A stretch of DNA of 22,086 nucleotides from NCBI GenBank assembly GCA_035640475.1, contig DASQWC010000009.1, positions 1 through 22,086 on the forward strand. Reading direction: 5' to 3'. The position numbers and the translations under genes were made by a program. The notes beneath the pieces are model-generated. The model was not told the origin of the DNA. It made no database searches and saw nothing but the letters and a program-made list of their open reading frames with translations. The stretch is from DASQWC01 sp035640475. GTDB taxonomy: Bacteria > Actinomycetota > JAICYB01. Shown here one piece after another: positions 7,050 through 13,343 of this stretch. Position 1 is the first letter of the stretch. Every line of letters starts with the position of its first letter.

Positions 7050-8720
7050 CTAGCTCGTGATCGCGCCCTTGGACGCGGAGCCGACGGAGCGCGCGTACTT
7101 CGCCAGGGCCCCAGTCGTGTAGCGGGGCGGCGGAGCTTTCCACTCTTTGCGGCGGCGCTCGATCTCGGCATCGTCGACCTCGAGGGACAGACGCCGGGTT
7201 TCGACGTCGAGCGAGACGATGTCCCCGTCCCGGACGAGTGCGATCGGGCCGCCGTCGGCCGCTTCCGGAGCGACGTGCGCGATGTTGCCGGCGCGAGTTC
7301 CACCGGAAAAGCGGCCGTCGGTGATGCACAACGTCCGGTCGTACAGCCCCTGACCGGCGAGCGCGCCGGTCACGGCCAGCATTTCACGCATCCCGGGTCC
7401 ACCTCGTGGGCCCTCGTACCTGACGATCACCACGTCGCCCTCTTTGATCTGTCGAGCGGCCACAGCCCGGAAGCATTCTTCTTCCGAGTCGAAGACGCGC
7501 GCGGGACCGCGGAACGTACGGAACGTCTTCTCGCCGACTTTCAGCACAGAGCCCTCCGGCGCGAGATTGCCGTAGAGAATCGCATAGCCGCCTTCGGGAT
7601 TGAGGGGCGACCCAACGCGATAGACGACGTCCTGGCCGTCCGGAAACGAAGCACTCGCCAGGTTCTCGGCAACGGTCTTCCCAGTGACCGTGACGCAGTC
7701 GCCGTGCAGGAGGCCGGCGTCGAGCAGCTCCTTCATCACAACGGGAAGGCCGCCGATCTTGTCGAGGTCGGCCATCACGTACTTGCCGCTCGGCGTGAAG
7801 TCCGCGATGTGAGGCGTTCGTCGTGAGATCCGATCGAAGTCGTCGATCGTGATGTCAACGCCGGCGTCGTGGGCAATCGCGGGCAGATGCAGGACGACGT
7901 TGGTCGATCCGCCAACGGCGCACGACACCGCGATGGCATTCTCGAACGCTTCGCGCGTCATGATGTCGCGCGGCTTAATGCCGAGATCGAGCATCTTCAT
8001 GACGGCCTCGCCCGACTGCTGCGCGAGCTCCTCGCGACGGGGATCTACCGCAGGAATCGAGGCGGAGAGCGGCAGCGCCATTCCGAGCGCAACCGACACG
8101 GACGACATTGTGTTTGCCGTGAACATGCCGGCGCATGCGCCGACGCCGGGACACGCAACGCGTTCGAGCTCGAGAAGATCCTCCTCGGTCATGCGACCGG
8201 CCTCGACGGCGCCGACGGCCTCAATCACCGACACATAGTGGACGTCCTGTCCGCGGAACTTTCCGGGCAGGATCGATCCGCCGTACATGAACACGGACGG
8301 CAGGTTCAGCCTCGCCAGGGCCATGAGCATGCCCGGCTGCGACTTGTCGCAGCCGGCAATGGCAACGACGCCGTCGAAGCGCTCGGCGTGCACGACCAGC
8401 TCGACCGAGTCGGCGATCACCTCGCGGCTTGGGAGCGACGCGCGCATGCCCTCGTGTCCCATCGATATGCCGTCGGACACGGTGATCGTCATGAACTCGA
8501 GGGCGACGCCACCGGCATCGCGAACGCCCTCTCGTGCCCACTTCGCGAGCTTGTCGAGACTTGCGTTGCACGGTGTGACGTCGTTCCAAGACGACGCAAC
8601 ACCGACCTGCGGCTTGTTGAAGTCTTCCTCCGTGAAGCCGACGGCGCGCAACATCGCGCGTGCGGGAGCACGCGCGACGCCTTCCGTTACTTCACGCGAT
8701 CGTGGTCGGTTATCGGCCAT
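7050..8720 (-). CDS. ilvD: Dihydroxy-acid dehydratase
   Basis: 556 residues, normal length for IlvD. It converts 2,3-dihydroxy-isovalerate and 2,3-dihydroxy-3-methylvalerate to the 2-oxoacids in branched-chain amino acid synthesis (cytoplasm). Three cluster-ligand cysteines are visible: Cys51 in VTPCNA, Cys124 in GCDKSQPG and Cys196 in GACAGMFTANTM, the pattern of the [2Fe-2S] class. GPRGGPGMREML and TDGRFSGGTRAGNIAHVAPEA near the C-terminus are also diagnostic. The ATG at 8720 has no convincing ribosome-binding site, and a TACACT box lies 12 bases upstream, so the leader may be very short. It follows the terminator of a small secreted-protein gene and is followed by the GH13 gene. Other isoleucine/valine genes are absent from the window. 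Confidence 0.97.
   Translation of the reverse strand: MADNRPRSREVTEGVARAPARAMLRAVGFTEEDFNKPQVGVASSWNDVTPCNASLDKLAKWAREGVRDAGGVALEFMTITVSDGISMGHEGMRASLPSREVIADSVELVVHAERFDGVVAIAGCDKSQPGMLMALARLNLPSVFMYGGSILPGKFRGQDVHYVSVIEAVGAVEAGRMTEEDLLELERVACPGVGACAGMFTANTMSSVSVALGMALPLSASIPAVDPRREELAQQSGEAVMKMLDLGIKPRDIMTREAFENAIAVSCAVGGSTNVVLHLPAIAHDAGVDITIDDFDRISRRTPHIADFTPSGKYVMADLDKIGGLPVVMKELLDAGLLHGDCVTVTGKTVAENLASASFPDGQDVVYRVGSPLNPEGGYAILYGNLAPEGSVLKVGEKTFRTFRGPARVFDSEEECFRAVAARQIKEGDVVIVRYEGPRGGPGMREMLAVTGALAGQGLYDRTLCITDGRFSGGTRAGNIAHVAPEAADGGPIALVRDGDIVSLDVETRRLSLEVDDAEIERRRKEWKAPPPRYTTGALAKYARSVGSASKGAITS
8333..8356. repeat. 11-bp inverted repeat at the ilvD cluster-cysteine motif
   Basis: CCGGCTGCGAC pairs perfectly with its complement around a 2-base centre. 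It covers the codons of GCDKSQP, which holds the Fe-S ligand Cys124. Confidence 0.7.
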
Positions 8721-8731
8721 CTCGGAACCGG

Positions 8732-8737
8732 AGTGTA
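8732..8737 (-). promoter_or_regulatory. Possible -10 box for ilvD
   Basis: On the minus strand TACACT (4 of 6 to TATAAT) sits between the upstream terminator and the ilvD ATG, which would place transcription start about 5 bases before the ATG. No recognisable -35 box is at the expected distance, so this is only a candidate. Confidence 0.25.
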
Positions 8738-8764
8738 CCGGGCTTGGACCAAACCCTCGCGATA

Positions 8765-8801
8765 AAGCAAAACGGGGAGCGGTCGGCTCCCCGTCTTGCT
8801 T
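8765..8801 (-). terminator. Intrinsic terminator after small secreted-protein gene 1
   Basis: A 16-base arm (8765-8780) pairs with 8786-8801 with one mismatch around a 5-base loop; the core is ACGGGGAGC / GCTCCCCGT. On the minus strand the 3' side runs into GTTTTGCTTTATC. It lies 18 bases beyond the stop at 8820 and separates this gene from ilvD. Confidence 0.75.
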
Positions 8802-8819
8802 CTCCCTGGAACGTTTGAG

Positions 8820-9044
8820 TCAGATACAGATCTCCGTACCGGCAGGAATGATCACCTGGCCGAAGACTTTGACGTACGGGTCAACGCACGCCAACGGTCC
8901 GCCCGGCTCCGGCAGCTGGTCTCCGATGCCACCTTCAAGATCGAAGTGAACGAGACCATGGTCCGCGGAAGCCGGTGACGCCGCGCCGAAGACTGCTACG
9001 CCGGCCCCGACGATGACGAAGAGCGTCGCAAGCGCCTTTCTCAA
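8820..9044 (-). CDS. Small secreted two-cysteine protein, copy 1 (unknown function)
   Basis: 74 residues. A clear signal peptide (RKALATLFVIVGAGVAVFGAASPASA) with an Ala-x-Ala cleavage site after residue 27 leaves a mature peptide of about 47 residues, beginning DHGLVHFDLEGG. It has two cysteines, in LACVDPYVKV and at the very end in TEICI, likely disulfide-bonded after export. The start is TTG, chosen because it puts the Arg-Lys pair of the signal peptide at the N-terminus and follows GGGGGTGAGG at normal spacing. It is paralogous to the gene at 9175-9330 (same TTG-(K/R)KA start, C-(V/L)D-x-YV and I-C-(I/V) end). A hairpin terminator follows. I do not recognise a described family. Confidence 0.72.
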   Translation of the reverse strand: MRKALATLFVIVGAGVAVFGAASPASADHGLVHFDLEGGIGDQLPEPGGPLACVDPYVKVFGQVIIPAGTEICI

Positions 9045-9122
9045 GGGTCCTCACCCCCTTCCCGCTCGGCGACCAGTGTGGCGAACGTGCTGTTGCTCTC
9101 GCAAGCAACGGCTTCCCGGGAA
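9045..9122 (-). other. Leader region of small secreted-protein gene 1
   Basis: The 78 bases between the terminator of copy 2 and the start of copy 1 hold a strong purine-rich ribosome-binding site just before the TTG and a small inverted repeat (GTTGCT / AGCAAC, 6-base loop, about 9092-9109). No convincing promoter boxes are seen, so copy 1 may depend on partial read-through or on a promoter I cannot recognise. Confidence 0.35.
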
Positions 9123-9154
9123 CGAAAAAGGGAGCCCGCAGGCTCCCTTTTTCG
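9123..9154 (-). terminator. Intrinsic terminator after small secreted-protein gene 2
   Basis: Perfect 14-base inverted repeat CGAAAAAGGGAGCC / GGCTCCCTTTTTCG around a 4-base loop. The A/T outer part supplies the T-run on the minus strand (and also on the plus strand). It starts 20 bases beyond the stop at 9175 and is the likely end of the transcript that begins at the cysteine desulfurase gene. Confidence 0.85.
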
Positions 9155-9174
9155 CACCGTCGGTGACGCCTAGG

Positions 9175-9330
9175 TCAAACGCAGATCCGCTCGTTGTCGA
9201 GAATGATCGTCTCGCCGATGCGCACGTACAAGTCCAAGCAAGCCGTCTCGGCCGACGCCGACGGCGCAAAGGCGGCAAAGATCCCGGAAAGACCCAGGGC
9301 CAGGAAAATTGCAGCAACGGCCTTCTTCAA
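9175..9330 (-). CDS. Small secreted two-cysteine protein, copy 2 (unknown function)
   Basis: 51 residues, reading (M)KKAVAAIFLALGLSGIFAAF and then APSASA before ETACLDLYV. The signal peptide would be cut after Ala27, leaving only about 24 residues with two cysteines (ACLDLYV and the terminal RICV). TTG start is chosen from GGGAGG five bases upstream and from alignment with copy 1, whose start context (CGGGAAGGG followed by the same TTG) is the same; the frame is open further upstream but that would destroy the signal peptide. It lies 74 bases downstream of gatB and is followed by a strong terminator. No known family is recognised; a structural peptide, bacteriocin-like peptide or redox peptide are all open. 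Confidence 0.7.
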   Translation of the reverse strand: MKKAVAAIFLALGLSGIFAAFAPSASAETACLDLYVRIGETIILDNERICV

Positions 9331-9404
9331 GATGACCTCCCTTCCCGGGGGACGCGCGTCACCCGCCAAATGGAGATACGCGGGAAGTGGCCGGGTCTTA
9401 CGGT

Positions 9405-11552
9405 CTACGCCGGAGCGCCGACGCGCTCTTCGAGCAGCTGAAGTACAACCTTGGGATTCGCCTGACCGGACGTCCTACGCATGACCTGACCCACGAGTGC
9501 GTTGATTGCCCCGGTCTTGCCGCCTCGGACCTGGCCGACGATATCGGGGTTCGACGCGATCACCTCGTCGACGATGCCGCCCAGCTCGGACGCGTCCGAG
9601 ATTTGGACGAGGCCGGCCTCCTCGACGACCTCGCCCGGCGCCCGACCGGTCTCGGCCACACGACGAAGGACGTCGCCCTTGGCGAGCGAGATCGAGATCT
9701 TCCCCTCGTCCACGAGCCGCTGGAGCTCGGCGACGTGCTCCGGGGAGACACCAGTCTCGTGAGGTCCGACACCGCGTTCGTTGCCGAGCTGCGCGAGCTC
9801 GCCGAGGTACCAGCGAGCGACGGTATGCCCGCTTCCGCCGTATGCGTGAACCGCCGCCTCGAATGCGTCGGCGAGTCCGGTCGTCGCGGTGAGCGCCCGC
9901 ACGTCCGGCTCGGAGAGCTCGTACCGGGAGGCCAGCCGGCGCCGGCGCTGGCTCGGGAGCTCCGGAAGCAGCGAACGAATGTCTTCGATCAAGCCATCGC
10001 TCGGCGCAAGCGGAACGAGGTCCGGATCCGGGAAGTAGCGGTAGTCCGACGAAAACTCCTTCATCCGTCCGCCGATCGTGCGGCCCGTCTCTTCGTCGAA
10101 GTGCCTCGTCTCCTGCACGACGACCCCGCCGGACGACACGATCCCGATCTGCCGCTCGATCTCATAGGCGAGCGCGCGCTGGACCGAGCGAATGGAGTTC
10201 ATGTTCTTGACTTCCGCCTTCACGCCGAGCTCGGAGCTGCCGACCGGCCGCACCGAGACGTTTGCGTCGACGCGCAACGAGCCCTCTTCCATTCGGACAT
10301 CCGACACGCCGAGAGCGAGTAACAGCGCACGGAGCTCGATCACGTACGAGCCCGCCTCATCGGGAGTGCGAAGCTCGGGCTTCGTGACGATCTCTACGAG
10401 CGGGATCCCCGCCCGGTTGTAGTCGATGAGCGCGTACTCCGACTCTCCGATCCTGCCTCCTGCTCCCGCGTGCACGATCTTCCCCGTGTCTTCCTCGAGG
10501 TGCACACGCTCGATCCCGATGTGGCGCAGTCCCCCGTCGACTTCGATCTCGATGAAGCCGTCCGTAGCGAGGGGGATGTCGTACTGGGAGATCTGATAGT
10601 TCTTCGGCATATCCGGATAGAAGTAATTCTTTCTGTGGAAGAGCGACTCGCGGGTGATCCGGCAGTTCAGTGCGAGCGCGATGCGCAGCGCGAACTCGAT
10701 CGCCCGCGCATTCGGGACCGGCAATGTTCCGGGCTGGCCGGTGCACACCGGACAGACGCTCGTGTTCGGCTCCCCGCCGAACGTCACCGGGCAACCGCAG
10801 AACATCTTCGACTCGGTCGAGAGCTCGACGTGACATTCGAGGCCGATGACGGCCTCGAATGTCACGTCGGCTGCGGGGGCCGGTCCGGTCACCGGCATCG
10901 GAGGAGGTGTCGGCTCCGACACCTCCTCCAGCCTCACCAACGGCTCGGCGCCATCGCTTGAGGCGGCCGCCGGCGCGGGCTGCGGCATCTCTTCCGGTAC
11001 CAGCAGTGTCGGCCCGCGGATCACCGCTTCTCGGACGGCCCGCCGCCAGTCACGGATGCCGTGGATGTGGAAGATGAGTTCCCGCCCGCCGTACAGGCCG
11101 AGCAAGAGATAGCCCGACGCGCGCCAGACAAACGGAATGACGCCTTGGAGGTGCCACGAGTAGAGGTCCGACCACGCAAACGTGATCTCCTCGGCGCCCT
11201 CTTCTCGGCTGCGCGGGACCCAGCGGATGCCCTGCGGCTCGAAGGCGAGCGCCCCGGCGGCCGTCCCGCTGAACACGCGCGTCCGGTTGCCGGCGTGCTC
11301 GATCCGCTCCTCGCCGACGAAGGCAGCGAGCCCGAGGAACATCGCGTCTTGGCCCCGGCGCAGCTGCTTGCGGCCGATTCGAAGCTCGCTGTAGCCGAGC
11401 AGCCACGCGACGAACAGGCCCCACCCCGTGAGGATGTAGAGGCGCAGGTCGCCGCCGCGCGTCTGCCATTGCAGAACGACGGCGACGGACGCCAACGCGA
11501 CAATGATCCAGGTCACGCGGTCGCCCCATACCTTCCGGCGGAACAGATTCAC
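9405..11552 (-). CDS. gatB: Aspartyl/glutamyl-tRNA amidotransferase subunit B with N-terminal membrane domain
   Basis: 715 residues; ordinary GatB has about 480-500. Residues about 229-715 are a complete GatB: VTFEAVIGLECHVEL, Zn-type cysteines in MFCGCP and SVCPVCTG, NYFYPDMPKNYQISQ, DYNRAGIPLVEIVTKPE, EVKNMNSIRSVQRAL, and a C-terminal GatB/Yqey tail ending in LQLLEERVGAPA. GatB phosphorylates Glu/Asp on misacylated tRNA and passes it to ammonia made by GatA. Residues 1-218 are unrelated: a basic start, two likely membrane helices (about 14-28 and 37-54), a beta-rich domain (about 80-180, with EEITFAWSDLYSWHLQG) that may be PH-like, and a Pro/Ala/Glu linker. The GTG start is 9 bases after the gatA stop; there is no stop or frameshift between parts. 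An internal ATG at 10898 could start a normal 497-residue GatB. Confidence 0.93.
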   Translation of the reverse strand: MNLFRRKVWGDRVTWIIVALASVAVVLQWQTRGGDLRLYILTGWGLFVAWLLGYSELRIGRKQLRRGQDAMFLGLAAFVGEERIEHAGNRTRVFSGTAAGALAFEPQGIRWVPRSREEGAEEITFAWSDLYSWHLQGVIPFVWRASGYLLLGLYGGRELIFHIHGIRDWRRAVREAVIRGPTLLVPEEMPQPAPAAASSDGAEPLVRLEEVSEPTPPPMPVTGPAPAADVTFEAVIGLECHVELSTESKMFCGCPVTFGGEPNTSVCPVCTGQPGTLPVPNARAIEFALRIALALNCRITRESLFHRKNYFYPDMPKNYQISQYDIPLATDGFIEIEVDGGLRHIGIERVHLEEDTGKIVHAGAGGRIGESEYALIDYNRAGIPLVEIVTKPELRTPDEAGSYVIELRALLLALGVSDVRMEEGSLRVDANVSVRPVGSSELGVKAEVKNMNSIRSVQRALAYEIERQIGIVSSGGVVVQETRHFDEETGRTIGGRMKEFSSDYRYFPDPDLVPLAPSDGLIEDIRSLLPELPSQRRRRLASRYELSEPDVRALTATTGLADAFEAAVHAYGGSGHTVARWYLGELAQLGNERGVGPHETGVSPEHVAELQRLVDEGKISISLAKGDVLRRVAETGRAPGEVVEEAGLVQISDASELGGIVDEVIASNPDIVGQVRGGKTGAINALVGQVMRRTSGQANPKVVLQLLEERVGAPA
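10900..10929. repeat. 14-bp perfect inverted repeat in the gatB linker
   Basis: GGAGGAGGTGTCGG pairs perfectly with its complement across a 2-base centre. It encodes the Glu-rich/Pro-rich linker between the membrane domain and GatB and ends 1 base before the internal ATG at 10898 on the minus strand. Confidence 0.85.
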
Positions 11553-11561
11553 GCGGTCAGC

Positions 11562-13034
11562 TTACGTGGCCATCGCTCGAGAGCCGTCGAATGCGAGTTC
11601 GGCTTCGAGCGCGTACGCGGCGCGGAGGATCGTCGACTCGCCCAGGGGCGGCCCCATGAGCTGCAGGCCGACGGGCAAGCCGTCCTCAGAGGCGAGCCCG
11701 CACGGAATCGAGATCGCGCACGAGCCCGCCAGCGGCGTCGGAACGGTACAGACGTCCGACAGATACATCTGGAGCGGGTCGTCGACCTTTTCGCCGATGC
11801 GGAAGGCCGTTGTCGGCGACGTGGGCGAGACGAGCACGTCGGCCTTCTCGAACGCGTTTTGGAAGTCGCGAACGATCATGGTCCGCAACTTCAACGCACG
11901 GCCGTACCAGGCGTCGTAGTACCCGGACGACAACGCGTAGGTTCCGAGCAAGATCCGGCGCTTGACCTCGGCACCGAATCCCGATTCGCGCGTCTGTTTG
12001 TTCATACGCAGCACGTCGGGCCCCTCGAGGCTCAGCCCGTAGCGCGTCCCGTCGTACTTGGCCAGGTTCGACGATGCTTCGGCGGGCGTGATCACGTAGT
12101 AGGCGTCGATCCCATAGCCGAACGACGGACACGACACCTCCTCGACGATCCCGCCGAGCTTGGCGATGAGCTCCAGCGACTGACCGATGCGCTCGGCCAC
12201 GCCGGGCTGGGTGCCTTCGCCCATCAGCTCGCGCACCACGCCGAAACGCATGCCGGAGATCGGACGGCCCAGCCCGGCGACGTAATCCGCGCGTCCGCCG
12301 GGGATCGAGGTCGCGTCGCGAGGATCGTGACGAGCGATCTGCTGCAGGAGGACTGCCGAGTCGCGCACCGTTCGCGACATCGGGCCGGCCTGATCGAGCG
12401 ACGACGCGAAGGCGACCAGCCCGTAGCGCGAGACGAGTCCGTAGGTCGGCTTCAAGCCGACGATGCCGCTCAGCGATGCCGGTTGCCGAACCGAGCCGCC
12501 GGTATCGGTGCCGATCGCCACCGGGGTGAGTCCCGCGGCTACCGCGGCGGCCGAGCCACCCGAAGATCCTCCCGGCACCCGGTCGACATCCCACGGGTTG
12601 CTGGTAGGTCCGTAGGCAGAGTTCTCGGTGGACGACCCCATCGCGAACTCGTCGAGGTTGGTCTTGCCGACCAGGAGCATGCGTTGGTCGCGAAGGATCT
12701 CCCACACCGTCGCGTCGTACGGGGGCCGGTAATTCTCGAGGATTCTCGAGCCGGCGGTCGTCCGGATCCCCTTCGTTGTGATGATGTCCTTGATCGCGAC
12801 CGGCACGCCGGCGAGCTGCGGGAGCCGTTCCCCCGCGGCTCGTGCCTCGTCGATGCGGCGCGCATGCCGGACGGCGGCGTCTCCCGTACGTGAGATGAAG
12901 GCGTGCAGACGCGGCTCCGCCTCGTCGATGCGTGCGACGACCGACTCGGCGACTTCCTCGGCTTTGACGTCGCGCCGCTCGAGGAGCTCGACGAGCTCGG
13001 ACGCGCTGCGCCGCCACAGACCGCCGTCGGGCAC
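11562..13034 (-). CDS. gatA: Aspartyl/glutamyl-tRNA amidotransferase subunit A
   Basis: 490 residues, normal for GatA. The amidase-signature triad is visible: Lys82 in VAIKDII, cis-Ser157 in PGGSSGGSAAAV and nucleophile Ser181 in GTDTGGSVRQPA. GatA releases ammonia from glutamine and channels it to GatB for making Gln-tRNA(Gln) and/or Asn-tRNA(Asn). Other typical blocks are GKTNLDEFAMGSSTENSAYG and GLPVGLQLMGPPLGE. GTG start lies 3 bases after the gatC stop; GAGGAA inside the end of gatC serves as ribosome-binding site. Cytoplasmic, although its GatB partner carries membrane helices. Confidence 0.97.
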   Translation of the reverse strand: MPDGGLWRRSASELVELLERRDVKAEEVAESVVARIDEAEPRLHAFISRTGDAAVRHARRIDEARAAGERLPQLAGVPVAIKDIITTKGIRTTAGSRILENYRPPYDATVWEILRDQRMLLVGKTNLDEFAMGSSTENSAYGPTSNPWDVDRVPGGSSGGSAAAVAAGLTPVAIGTDTGGSVRQPASLSGIVGLKPTYGLVSRYGLVAFASSLDQAGPMSRTVRDSAVLLQQIARHDPRDATSIPGGRADYVAGLGRPISGMRFGVVRELMGEGTQPGVAERIGQSLELIAKLGGIVEEVSCPSFGYGIDAYYVITPAEASSNLAKYDGTRYGLSLEGPDVLRMNKQTRESGFGAEVKRRILLGTYALSSGYYDAWYGRALKLRTMIVRDFQNAFEKADVLVSPTSPTTAFRIGEKVDDPLQMYLSDVCTVPTPLAGSCAISIPCGLASEDGLPVGLQLMGPPLGESTILRAAYALEAELAFDGSRAMAT

Positions 13035-13037
13035 CGG

Positions 13038-13331
13038 CTATTCCTCTTCGAGAATCCGCGGCGCGCGGAAGAACGTCCCGTCCTTGTTCGGGGCGTTGCC
13101 GAGGATTGCGTCCTGCATGTCCGGTTCGACGACGACGTCCTCCCGCCAGACATTGCGGAGATCGACGGGATGCGCCGTCGGCGGAAAGGCGTCCAAGTCC
13201 AAGCTTTGGATCCGCGTCGCGCGTTCCAGGACGGCGTCGAGCTGCATGCGGAAGAGCTCGGTCTCTTCGGGGGTCAGCTGGAGCCGCGCCAGGCGCGCGA
13301 CATGCTCGACCTCCTCACGGGTGATGGCCAT
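13038..13331 (-). CDS. gatC: Aspartyl/glutamyl-tRNA amidotransferase subunit C
   Basis: 97 residues beginning MAITREEVEHVARLARLQLT, the standard GatC N-terminus, followed by LDLDAFPPTAHPVDLRNV and the C-terminal NAPNKDGTFFRAPRILEEE. GatC wraps around GatA and GatB and stabilises the heterotrimer. ATG start lies 12 bases after the ligA stop; no strong ribosome-binding site is seen, so translational coupling is likely. Operon order gatC-gatA-gatB behind ligA is typical of Actinomycetota. Confidence 0.97.
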   Translation of the reverse strand: MAITREEVEHVARLARLQLTPEETELFRMQLDAVLERATRIQSLDLDAFPPTAHPVDLRNVWREDVVVEPDMQDAILGNAPNKDGTFFRAPRILEEE

Positions 13332-13343
13332 CGCCGGAGCAGT

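Noticed and set aside
8129..8142. 14-base palindrome CGGCGCATGCGCCG in ilvD
   Set aside because: With no loop it is a 7-bp half-site, near chance at this base composition; no operator context inside the gene.
9885..9960. GCCGGCGCCGGC palindrome in gatB
   Set aside because: Simple GC-rich 12-mer palindrome, expected in high-GC coding sequence.
11061..12893. 610-codon open frame on the plus strand opposite gatA and gatB
   Set aside because: It lies antisense to two clear genes, has Arg/Asp/His-rich composition typical of the opposite strand of high-GC genes, and shows no recognisable domain.
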